Assembly (NCBI RefSeq): GCF_014641615.1
Contig: NZ_BMIB01000002.1
Location: forward strand, 1 to 64,000
Direction: 5' to 3'
Length of the DNA: 64,000 bases
Origin: Filimonas zeae
GTDB lineage: Bacteria; Bacteroidota; Bacteroidia; Chitinophagales; Chitinophagaceae
Positions 34,783 through 42,893 of the stretch are shown here, piece after piece. The position numbers and the translations under genes are program-made. A model generated the notes under the pieces. It did no database searches. It was not told the origin of the DNA and was given only the letters and a program-made list of their open reading frames with translations. Every line of letters begins with the position of its first letter. Position 1 is the first letter of the stretch.

Positions 34783-37166
34783 ATACCGGCAGGCAGTATT
34801 ACATAAAATGTAGCCCCCTCTTCTTCCGTACCCGATGCCCATATGGCGCCGCCATGGCGCTCGGCAATTTTTTTACACAGCGAAAGGCCAAGGCCCGAGC
34901 CTTCATACTTGTCTTTGGAATGGAGCCGCAGAAAGGCTTCGAATATTTTAGCCTTTTCGCTATCGCGGAAGCCGATACCATTGTCCTTCACCACAATTTT
35001 TACATACTGCCGGCTGGGCGGTAAATGATACTCCTTTAATTCGTGGGGCGTTATGGCAGCCTCTGTAAGGGTTATAACCGGCGGCACACCGGCGCGCGAA
35101 AACTTGAGCGCATTGCTTATTAAATTGTAAAACAACTGAAACACCAGCACAGAAGAGCCTGTTACAGCAGAAAGCGGATGACAAATAATCTGTGCCTGTT
35201 TTTCGGTAATAGATATTTCCAGATCGCTTATGATGCCCTGTATGGCTTCATTTACATTTACCCGCTCCTCTTCCTGTTCTGCGGCACTGATAGTGGAATA
35301 CAACAGCACCCCGGTTATCATGGAATACATACGGTTGGCAGCACTTTCTATTTTAGATACATACCCCAACAGTTTTTCGGGCGATAAGGAAGGCAGTTCT
35401 TCTTTAACGCGGTTACCAAAAATGAGAATTTTACGTACCGGTTCTTTCAGATCGTGCGAGGCAACGTGCGCAAACTGTTGCAGATCCTGGTTACTCCGCT
35501 GTAACTCGCGGGTACGCCCCGCCACCTGTAGTTCCAGCGAATCTGCCAGTACCCGGAAGCGGTTTTCACTTTCTTTCAATGCCGCTTCGGCCTTGCGCCT
35601 GTCGGTAATATCTTCCACTACCACCGAAACAGATTCCACTTCTCCGGCTTCGTTCATAATGGGGTACCAGCTTTCGTTCCATATATGGGTTACACCAGGG
35701 TCGGCCATAGTTTCTCCCACCAGTTCCACATTCAGCAATGCCTGGCGTGTTTCCACCACCTTGCGTACCAGCGTCTCTGCCTGGTCTGCATGGTCGGGCA
35801 AAACCTCCCGGAAGGTGCGGTTTACATGCGCACTTACCGGCAACCCGTTCATAACGGCCAGGCGCTCGTTTACACGCAGGTAGCAGCTGTCTTTACTTAT
35901 CAGCGCCAGCCCTATAGGCGCGTTCCTGTATATATTTTCCAGCTCGTAAAACTGCTGGCGGTATTTTTCTTCGCTTTCTGCCACACGCTGTTCAATGTTA
36001 CGCTGTTCTGTAACATCGGTAAGCACCCCTACCCATTCCAATACCTGCCCGGCATCATCCAGCAGCGGAATAGCGCGTACCGCATAAATGCCCCAGGTAC
36101 CGTTTTTTCTTTTAACCCGGTACTCTGTTGTGTACAGGGTTTTGGTTTGTACGGCGTGCTTCCACACGGCCATGCTCCGCTCCACATCATCCGCATGCAG
36201 GGCTTTCGTCCATCCATCGCCGGAATACTCTTCCTGGGTTTGACCGGTAAGATCCATCCAGCCGGGTTGCACACCCACCATCTGGCCCTGTGCATTGTTC
36301 GTCCATATAATACCCTGCACGGCATTTACCGCAGCTTCAAACCGCTGCTCACTTTTACGCCTGGCCTGCTCAGCCTCTTTCCAGGAAGTCACATTCTGCA
36401 TACTACCCAGCATACGTACGGGCCTGCCCTGCGAATCGTGTTGTATAAAACCCCGGTCGTATACGGTTAAATAAGTGCCGTTGCTGGCGCGGAAACGGTA
36501 TTCGCCCGCCCATGCGGTGGCCCCGCCGTCTATAGCTTTGTGAATACTTTCTACTACCTGCTGCTGATCGTCGGGATGAATATGCGCTTTCCACCAGGTG
36601 CCGGTAAGTTCTACCTCATCGCCAGTATAATGGAACATGGCATAGAAAGCGTTATTCCACACCACCCCGTTAGTGGTAAGATCCCAATCCCATATGGCAT
36701 CCTGGGTAGCTTTATTAATCAGTTCAAATCTTTCATTGGCCAATACCTGTTCGTGAATATCAATTACGGTACCAACATAGCCGTCAAATTCACCGCTGCC
36801 ATTCAGCCTCGGCTCCCCGCTGCCCAGCACCCAACGGTATTCACCATTTTTTTGCCGCAGCCGGAATACCATTTTAAAAGGAATACGCTGAAGATTGGCC
36901 GCTATAAAATGATTGGCCGCCATATGCCGGTCATCGGCATGTACCGCGTCGGCCCAGCCATTACCGCGCGCTGCGGCTGCGGTTTGCCCGGTAGTGGTGT
37001 ACCAGCGCTCGTTCAGGTACACACAGCTACCCTGTTTATTACTCATCCAGATAACTGTGGGTACCGCATCGGCAATGCCTCTGAAATACAGATCGTTTGT
37101 ATCGGCCTTGTACAGGTTATCCGGCTCCACTATCATTTTCTCATGCCCTGTTGGGGTAAATTCCAT
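34779..37166 (-). CDS. Multi-PAS sensor histidine kinase
   Basis: 795 residues with no membrane helix, so cytoplasmic. Four PAS domains in series (starts near residues 27, 155, 275 and 400; PAC-like ends such as GYVGTVIDIHEQVL and WVGVLTDVTEQRNI). Then HisKA with an intact His (FAHVASHDLKEPVRKI) and HATPase (FNLISNALKF-like N box, DNGIGFRDSE, GSGLGLSLCKKIAERHGG). It probably senses small molecules, redox or light through PAS. The neighbouring lone receiver is a plausible target. Confidence 0.93.
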   Translation of the reverse strand: MEFTPTGHEKMIVEPDNLYKADTNDLYFRGIADAVPTVIWMSNKQGSCVYLNERWYTTTGQTAAAARGNGWADAVHADDRHMAANHFIAANLQRIPFKMVFRLRQKNGEYRWVLGSGEPRLNGSGEFDGYVGTVIDIHEQVLANERFELINKATQDAIWDWDLTTNGVVWNNAFYAMFHYTGDEVELTGTWWKAHIHPDDQQQVVESIHKAIDGGATAWAGEYRFRASNGTYLTVYDRGFIQHDSQGRPVRMLGSMQNVTSWKEAEQARRKSEQRFEAAVNAVQGIIWTNNAQGQMVGVQPGWMDLTGQTQEEYSGDGWTKALHADDVERSMAVWKHAVQTKTLYTTEYRVKRKNGTWGIYAVRAIPLLDDAGQVLEWVGVLTDVTEQRNIEQRVAESEEKYRQQFYELENIYRNAPIGLALISKDSCYLRVNERLAVMNGLPVSAHVNRTFREVLPDHADQAETLVRKVVETRQALLNVELVGETMADPGVTHIWNESWYPIMNEAGEVESVSVVVEDITDRRKAEAALKESENRFRVLADSLELQVAGRTRELQRSNQDLQQFAHVASHDLKEPVRKILIFGNRVKEELPSLSPEKLLGYVSKIESAANRMYSMITGVLLYSTISAAEQEEERVNVNEAIQGIISDLEISITEKQAQIICHPLSAVTGSSVLVFQLFYNLISNALKFSRAGVPPVITLTEAAITPHELKEYHLPPSRQYVKIVVKDNGIGFRDSEKAKIFEAFLRLHSKDKYEGSGLGLSLCKKIAERHGGAIWASGTEEEGATFYVILPAGI

Positions 37167-37262
37167 TGCTCAACTATAAATAGTTAGAAAACAGGGAAAT
37201 CTACACATTTTCGCGCAAATACGGGCTATTTTGCCCGCATTTGCGTTTAAAATAAGGCAAGA

Positions 37263-38054
37263 TTAATAAAGCGCTACCGTATTGTTAAGTACCACGCGGG
37301 TAGCAGCATGTATGGCACCGGTTTGGGGTTGTTGCAGCCAGCCAATTACTTCCCACTCCTGTGCATTAAACGCAGCAGGCACCGGCACTTCCACCGTACC
37401 CTGATTGTTACGGGCTATTTTAAAATCGTAAAACTGCTGTACTATCTGTGCATGCTTTAGCGTACGGCCCCCGTTCTCTCCCCGTTTTACCTGGCTTATG
37501 GCTTGCTTTTGTACCACTGCCACCAGTAAGCGATCTGCCCCGGCATTACCGGTAACGGCATAGTTAACATGCATCAGCTGCCCCTGCTGCCGGCCCTGAA
37601 GGGTTACCGCAAGGCCGCTGGTTTGGTTCAAAGCTTCATGTATGGCCTGTTTTACTGCTACAGCATCTGAACCTATACATTCCGTTTGTCCGTTAATAAC
37701 CAGTTGCGGGGTATAAACCTGTGCATTTAAATAGCTGCTGTACTGGTACTGACGCTCAGAATTGCGGCGGCTGCTAAAGATATCTTTCCAGCCCAGCCGA
37801 TCCCAGTAATCTACATGATAGGCCAGATAGTATACCGGCTTATCGCCCGCCGCCTCCTGTACATGGGCCAGCAAAGCATCGGCAGCCGGGCAGCTGGAAC
37901 AACCTTCGGAAGTAAACAGCTCCAGCACCGCAATACCATTGCCGGCAACCACTTCAGGTTGTTTGGGAGAAGCGCAGGATTTGTTAACGAAGGAAACGGT
38001 GATGAGCACCAGTGCAGCAAGGGCAACGAAGGTGATTATTGTTTTTGGTTTCAT
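37263..38054 (-). CDS. DUF1223 thioredoxin-like secreted protein
   Basis: 263 residues. N-terminal membrane or signal segment (TIITFVALAALVLITVSFV), then a DUF1223 fold with VLELFTSEGCSSCPAADALL (CxxC), HVDYWDRLGWKDIFSSRRNS and YTPQLVINGQTECIGSDAVA. The family is thioredoxin-like and of unknown substrate; a periplasmic redox role is inferred. Start at ATG 38054, preceded by a -7 box, rather than 38111. Confidence 0.88.
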   Translation of the reverse strand: MKPKTIITFVALAALVLITVSFVNKSCASPKQPEVVAGNGIAVLELFTSEGCSSCPAADALLAHVQEAAGDKPVYYLAYHVDYWDRLGWKDIFSSRRNSERQYQYSSYLNAQVYTPQLVINGQTECIGSDAVAVKQAIHEALNQTSGLAVTLQGRQQGQLMHVNYAVTGNAGADRLLVAVVQKQAISQVKRGENGGRTLKHAQIVQQFYDFKIARNNQGTVEVPVPAAFNAQEWEVIGWLQQPQTGAIHAATRVVLNNTVALY

Positions 38055-38074
38055 ATACTTTTGATTTTGTAATT

Positions 38075-38082
38075 CAAAAGTA
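38075..38082 (-). promoter_or_regulatory. Putative -7 box for the DUF1223 gene
   Basis: Minus strand TACTTTTG matches TAnnTTTG, 20 bp before the ATG at 38054. It supports that start. Confidence 0.45.
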
Positions 38083-38175
38083 GCAGCACCGGAGGCGGGG
38101 TTCAGGTGCAAACCCCTTTAGTAAGACAGATATGTACCTGAACCCGGCATTGCACCGCGTGAACGGCAAAGGCTG

Positions 38176-38937
38176 TTAGCGGTTTTCCATCCAGGAAAGA
38201 AAGCTGTGCGATTTTTCTTTATTAATCAGCAGTGTATCCGGCGTTTCTACCACCAGCTTTACATGCAGCTTGCGCATAAAATGATGTTCTACCTCACTTA
38301 TGGCCGCAAAGTTTACCAGGTACTGCCGGTTAACGCGGAAGAACTGCGAGGCTGATACCGCCGCAGCAATCTGATCCAGCGACTGCGTTACGGTAAAAGT
38401 TTGTTTATCGAACGTAAGAATACACGTAGCATCGAACCGGATAAAAAAACAGGCAATGTTTTCCACTGCCACAGTGGTGTACTTCTGGTTTTTAAAAACC
38501 AGAAAACTGCTTTTGGTGGCGGGTGGCGATAGCTTGTTCAGCAAATCGCTGAGATCGGGCATTACTTTTTGCTGAAAAAAATTACGCAGCTCGTGCACCT
38601 TGCGGAACGCTTCGCGGATATCTTCTTTAGAAAATGGTTTTAATATATAATCTACCCCATTGCGCTTAAAAGCTTCCAGCGAATACTCATCGTAAGCCGT
38701 GCAGAACACTACGGGGCAGGTAATTTTAACCTGTTTGAATATTTCAAAACACAGCCCATCTGCCAGCTGAATATCCATAAACACCAGATCGGGCTGCGGG
38801 CCTTCCTGCAATACTTTTACCGAGGCTTCAATGCTCTGGTACTGCCCGGCAATACGCGCATCCGGCTGTAGTTCTGTTATAATCTGTATCAGCGATTTTG
38901 CTGTTTTCAATTCGTCTTCAATGATGATGATATTCAT
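38176..38937 (-). CDS. LytTR-type response regulator
   Basis: 253 residues: receiver (IIIIEDELKTAKSL, phospho-acceptor Asp in LVFMDIQLADG, YILKPFSKED) and a C-terminal LytTR DNA-binding domain (FFRVNRQYLVNFAAISEVEH). The start at 38937 overlaps the upstream kinase gene by 20 bp, which suggests translational coupling. Last gene of the P460 operon; it probably controls genes responding to the signal sensed there. Confidence 0.93.
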   Translation of the reverse strand: MNIIIIEDELKTAKSLIQIITELQPDARIAGQYQSIEASVKVLQEGPQPDLVFMDIQLADGLCFEIFKQVKITCPVVFCTAYDEYSLEAFKRNGVDYILKPFSKEDIREAFRKVHELRNFFQQKVMPDLSDLLNKLSPPATKSSFLVFKNQKYTTVAVENIACFFIRFDATCILTFDKQTFTVTQSLDQIAAAVSASQFFRVNRQYLVNFAAISEVEHHFMRKLHVKLVVETPDTLLINKEKSHSFLSWMENR

Positions 38938-39937
38938 AAATAAGAGGTAGTTTGATTTGAAAAACACTGCCGGTATTGAGTATTTCAATATGCTGATCCA
39001 TCAGGTGGTTGTAGCGCAGTTCAATATTCTTCAACCCCACGCCCAGCGAGCTGTTGTTGCCACTTTTTAGTTGCAGGCGGTTTTCCAGTATAATATGGCC
39101 ATCAGCCTCGTATAAACGGATAGGCAACGGCTTATCCAGCGATACCACATTGTGTTTTAAACAGTTTTCAACCAGCAGTTGCAGTGTAAACGGAGGTATC
39201 AGTGTATTCAGCGTTGGCGGTGTTAGCTCGTTGGTAAACGTAAACCCGCCATCAAACCGGGCTTTCTGCAAAAACAGGTAGGCGTGCAGTATCTCCATTT
39301 CTTCATGCGCATGAATCAGATCCAGCTTGCGGCTTTCCAGTGTAAAACGGTAGAAGTTAGAAAGTTTGAGAATAAAATCTACCGCATCAGGATCGCCGCT
39401 TTCTACCATTGCCTTTAATGTATTGAGGCTGTTAAACAGAAAATGCGGGTTTACCTGTTGTTTCAGCAATTCGTACTGCGCGCCCAGGTTATCGTTTTTA
39501 ATACGCTCCAGCTCCATACTCACCTGCTGGTTTTCGTAATTGCGCTGTAGCAGGTGCAAAAACATATAAAACACCAGGTTAATGAGTATGCCCCTTACCT
39601 CCACCATCAGCATTACGGGGCCAAAATGAATGTGCGATAGTATCAGCTGCTGTATCCACGCCAGGGCCAGCATTACCACCAAACCAAACACCAGACTACT
39701 TACCAGCCTTTTGTACGATATGCCGTGTTGCTGTTTAATACGGCTGTTGCGCCGCAGCATGTAAATATTAAAATACCACATCAGCAATGCAAACGTGGCC
39801 GTAAGCCCTGCATTAACCGCCGCTTCCGGCGCGCGGAACTGCCGCTCGGCAATATGTGGCACAGAAGAAAGCAGCCCCAGAAAAAGAGAGCTGCCCCATA
39901 TTATGGCCGGAGATATTTTAAATTCAGTTTGTTTCAT
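38918..39937 (-). CDS. LytS/YehU-type membrane sensor histidine kinase
   Basis: 339 residues. Four membrane helices in the first ~135 residues, then a His_kinase domain with the H box in LLKQQVNPHFLFNSLNTLKA and a short ATPase domain (LLVENCLKHN, GVGLKNIELRYNHL). No large periplasmic domain, so sensing is within the membrane or through a partner. Its ATG overlaps the stop of the upstream lipoprotein gene (TAATG), so the two are coupled. Confidence 0.93.
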   Translation of the reverse strand: MKQTEFKISPAIIWGSSLFLGLLSSVPHIAERQFRAPEAAVNAGLTATFALLMWYFNIYMLRRNSRIKQQHGISYKRLVSSLVFGLVVMLALAWIQQLILSHIHFGPVMLMVEVRGILINLVFYMFLHLLQRNYENQQVSMELERIKNDNLGAQYELLKQQVNPHFLFNSLNTLKAMVESGDPDAVDFILKLSNFYRFTLESRKLDLIHAHEEMEILHAYLFLQKARFDGGFTFTNELTPPTLNTLIPPFTLQLLVENCLKHNVVSLDKPLPIRLYEADGHIILENRLQLKSGNNSSLGVGLKNIELRYNHLMDQHIEILNTGSVFQIKLPLIYEYHHH

Positions 39938-40434
39938 TACTCAGCAGTATTAGCAGATGGCAAAGGTATACTTCCCGGAAACACCGAAGGGGTATGTGAT
40001 AAGATATAAGCCATGCGCTTTTGCGCACTGATAACTGCACCCGTACTATCTGCCGGTGGCTGGCCCTGTTGCAGCTGATAGGTAAGTTTTGCCGGCTGTT
40101 GCGGCATAGCTACGTTGCGCACCGTTTCCACACTCAGCAAAGCCCCGTTCAGGTAGCTGCCATACCAGTATTTATTATCGTGCTGCTTATGTACTACCAG
40201 TGTAAACACACCACCCGGCAAATGCGTGATGTACCCATTCAGCGCCGTTTGCCGGGCCGCTTCATTACCATAGAGTACAGACATGGTACGGGCTTTTCTG
40301 TTGGCAAAAGAGGTAATTACCCGCAGGCCCCGGGCATTGTACATTTCCCGGGTATCTTCTTTATCGGGTGCAGCCTGTTTGCAGGCAACAGCACCGCTTA
40401 GCAGCACCACCAATAAAAGTATATAGTTTCTCAT
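39937..40434 (-). CDS. P460-like lipoprotein without a haem-binding motif
   Basis: 165 residues with a lipoprotein signal (ILLLVVLLSGAVACKQAAPD). The mature part aligns with the cytochrome P460 domain of the gene just upstream: RVITSFANRKARTMSVLYGN EAARQTALNG corresponds to QVISTTNRFDNNRSIRVVYGN ETAVKAIRAN. It ends without any CxxCH, so no c-type haem can be attached. Placed between P460 and the sensor kinase, it may be the kinase's periplasmic partner; this is inference. Confidence 0.75.
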   Translation of the reverse strand: MRNYILLLVVLLSGAVACKQAAPDKEDTREMYNARGLRVITSFANRKARTMSVLYGNEAARQTALNGYITHLPGGVFTLVVHKQHDNKYWYGSYLNGALLSVETVRNVAMPQQPAKLTYQLQQGQPPADSTGAVISAQKRMAYILSHTPSVFPGSIPLPSANTAE

Positions 40435-40435
40435 A

Positions 40436-41410
40436 TTATTTCAGTTCGCGGTTGGGTAAAGGAATATTAAACACATAACCATTTTCTTCTGCAGCCTTGT
40501 GGCAGTTGTGACAGCTGATAGCAAAGGCGGCTGTTTTTCCGTAGGGCTTCAATTCTGTACCATTGAATTTGGCATACCCCCAGCCGTTGGTTTCCGGAAA
40601 ACGTTTGTCATCTTTTGTCATAATCTGCACATTGGCAAAAGAGCCGGGTATAATATCTCCATTGCCTTCTTCCACTATATTCCATACCGCCTTTACAATG
40701 GTGCTGCCCTCCGGAAAAGGATTTATTTTATTGGCGCGGATGGCTTTTACAGCCGTTTCGTTACCATACACCACGCGTATGCTGCGGTTATTATCAAACC
40801 GGTTGGTGGTGCTGATCACCTGCCAGTTCTGAAAATCAGCAAAGAACGGCACACCGTTGGCGGCCACTATTTTACCGGCAACCGGTGTTGCATGGCTGCG
40901 GTATTGATTCAGTTCCTTAGCTGCCTGTTGTATAATGGTGGTATCGTGCAACGTAGCAGGACTTATATCCTGCGCGTATTTTTTCAGAATCGCAATATCC
41001 TGCTCAGTCAGCCGTGCTTCGGGGTGCAGAGCGGTGTAGGTAGGCAGCGGCATTTTACCGTTCAATACCATATTCACCATTTCCCACATTTTGCCCTGCT
41101 GATCGGCCAGGGAAAGGGTATCCCAGGTGGAGAAATTGAAACGCGAGCGGGCGGTGTTTACATCTTTGGCTACCAGCAGGGACGCCGGTGCCATTTTATC
41201 CAGCCAGTTCAGCCGGGTTTCGTTGGAATGGCAATCGTAACAAGCCCGCCGCAGCACCGCTGTTACTTCCGGTGGCGCCTGCATCGGATGCGTAACAGGG
41301 GGATTGCGTACGGGCTGTAAAAGCTGTATCAGCAGTGAGGATGCCAGCAACAGCACTACCAGTGCTGCAGCAAACACCCATCTTTTTTTGCGGAGTATAT
41401 TCACTTTCAT
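40436..41410 (-). CDS. Di-haem protein: haem-binding domain plus cytochrome P460
   Basis: 324 residues. One N-terminal membrane anchor (WVFAAALVVLLLASSLLIQL), a haem-binding domain with a CxxCH site (RRACYDCHSNETRLNWLDKM), and a C-terminal P460 domain (IRVVYGNETAVKAI, GWGYAKFNG) with its own CxxCH (AISCHNCHKAAEENGYVF). It would face the periplasm. P460 proteins can oxidise hydroxylamine or bind NO, but the exact role here is unknown. Start at ATG 41410 (MKVNILRKKRW). First gene of a four-gene operon with 1-bp or overlapping junctions. Confidence 0.87.
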   Translation of the reverse strand: MKVNILRKKRWVFAAALVVLLLASSLLIQLLQPVRNPPVTHPMQAPPEVTAVLRRACYDCHSNETRLNWLDKMAPASLLVAKDVNTARSRFNFSTWDTLSLADQQGKMWEMVNMVLNGKMPLPTYTALHPEARLTEQDIAILKKYAQDISPATLHDTTIIQQAAKELNQYRSHATPVAGKIVAANGVPFFADFQNWQVISTTNRFDNNRSIRVVYGNETAVKAIRANKINPFPEGSTIVKAVWNIVEEGNGDIIPGSFANVQIMTKDDKRFPETNGWGYAKFNGTELKPYGKTAAFAISCHNCHKAAEENGYVFNIPLPNRELK

Positions 41411-41546
41411 CCTACTTGATTTACGGCAAATTAACATCCATTACCGCTGCCTGCGGGGTGGGTTCCTTTACCTGTACAATACTATGCGTGAACCGGACAA
41501 ACCATATCCCCAACCAGACACTGCCTCCGCCAAAAACAACTGCTTT

Positions 41547-42287
41547 TTACAGGTGCATACCCCCATCCATGATAAATTCCGACCCCGTAACAAAGGCAGA
41601 TGCCTCGCCGGAGAGGTGCGCCACCATCTTTGCCACATCCTGCGCACGCCCCATAGTAGCCAGCGGCACATTGCTTACAATCCACTGTTTCAGTTCTTTC
41701 AGCTTCTCATCTCCCAGCCCCATTTTGTTCAAAATTTCAGTTTCTGTGGGGCCGGGGCTTACGGCATTCACGCGTATTTTGCGGGGCGCCAGTTCTGCCG
41801 CCGCTATTTTCATGATCTTATTCAGTGCCGCTTTGCTGGTGGAATACACCGCTGAGTTAGCCTTATTCATGGTAGCGGTATTAGACGAGAGAAATACTAC
41901 AGAACTGCCTTCTGACAGCAGCGGCACAAACCGGCTGAGCGTAAAAAAAGCCCCTTTGGTATTAATGTTCATTACATGATCATACTCCGCTTCCGTTACA
42001 GTTTCAATAGCTGCCCCACCCAGTACACCGGCATTGATAAACAGAATATCAACCCGGCCATACTGCTGTTTTACAGCAGCTGCCAGCGCTTCAATATCTG
42101 CCACCTTACCCTGATCGGCTACCAGGCTGGTAACGCCCAGCGCTGCCGCAGCTGCCTCCAGCGCCTCTTTACGCCTGCCGGTAATAATTACTTCCGCGCC
42201 CTGTGCCTTTAATTCTTTGGCAGTGGCATATCCAATACCGCTGTTACCACCGGTAACCACAGCTACTTTTCCTTTCAGTTGTTCCAT
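41547..42287 (-). CDS. SDR family oxidoreductase
   Basis: 246-residue classical SDR: TGGNSGIGYATAKEL, TGRR after strand 2 (suggesting NADP), INAG, Ser in VVFLSSNTA, YSTSKAALNKI and the C-terminal FVTGSEFIMDGG. Substrate unknown. It shares a 76-bp divergent promoter region with an HxlR regulator. Confidence 0.92.
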   Translation of the reverse strand: MEQLKGKVAVVTGGNSGIGYATAKELKAQGAEVIITGRRKEALEAAAAALGVTSLVADQGKVADIEALAAAVKQQYGRVDILFINAGVLGGAAIETVTEAEYDHVMNINTKGAFFTLSRFVPLLSEGSSVVFLSSNTATMNKANSAVYSTSKAALNKIMKIAAAELAPRKIRVNAVSPGPTETEILNKMGLGDEKLKELKQWIVSNVPLATMGRAQDVAKMVAHLSGEASAFVTGSEFIMDGGMHL

Positions 42288-42306
42288 GTTATTTCAATTT
42301 GTACAG

Positions 42307-42336
42307 CAAAGCTATCCGCACATTGGTATAACTTTG
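42307..42336. promoter_or_regulatory. Divergent -7 boxes for the SDR and HxlR genes
   Basis: Minus-strand TAGCTTTG (42314-42307) faces the SDR gene and plus-strand TAACTTTG (42329-42336) faces the HxlR gene. Both match TAnnTTTG. Only 14 bp separate them, so one bound regulator could affect both promoters. Confidence 0.5.
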
Positions 42337-42363
42337 TAACCAGTATAACGCTGTATATCAAAA

Positions 42364-42741
42364 ATGAAGGAGAAGCAACGTCAGAAACTGGTAAAAGAAG
42401 TACTGGGCAGCCCGCGTAACCAGGCAGAAGAAGTACGCGCATTACAGGATACCATTTATGTTACCGGTGGTAAATGGAAACTGCCCATTATTAACGCCAT
42501 TTGCAACGGCAACCACCGCTTCCGCGAAATTGAACGCGCCCTACCCGGCATTACCACCCGTATGCTGGCCAGAGAACTGAAAGAGATGGAAGCCAACCAG
42601 CTGATAAAACGCACCGTAAACCCCAATAGCCCGCAACAGGTGGAGTACACAGCTACGGACTACTGCCGCTCGTTCGGGGATATTATACTGGAAATGATTA
42701 AATGGGGCAAGGAGCACAGGGAGCGGATTGTGCGAAGCTGA
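42364..42741 (+). CDS. HxlR-family winged-helix regulator
   Basis: 125 residues: ALQDTIYVTGGKWKLPIINAI, HRFREIERALPGITTRMLAREL and VEYTATDYCRSFGDIILEMI fit HxlR. It lacks the N-terminal Cys pair of the 14.5-kb paralogue. Divergent from the SDR it probably regulates. Confidence 0.9.
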   Translation: MKEKQRQKLVKEVLGSPRNQAEEVRALQDTIYVTGGKWKLPIINAICNGNHRFREIERALPGITTRMLARELKEMEANQLIKRTVNPNSPQQVEYTATDYCRSFGDIILEMIKWGKEHRERIVRS

Positions 42742-42893
42742 GTTTTTTGTAAAACAGTACGTTAAACAACCGCACATTTACCTCTGCCCTGCAATCTTTT
42801 ACACGGAAAAACGTTGTATCTTTTGGAAAGCCAATAGCTGACTAAGGATGTATTCCGGCAGGTATTGGTAGTTGTTTACTAACAAAACCCACA

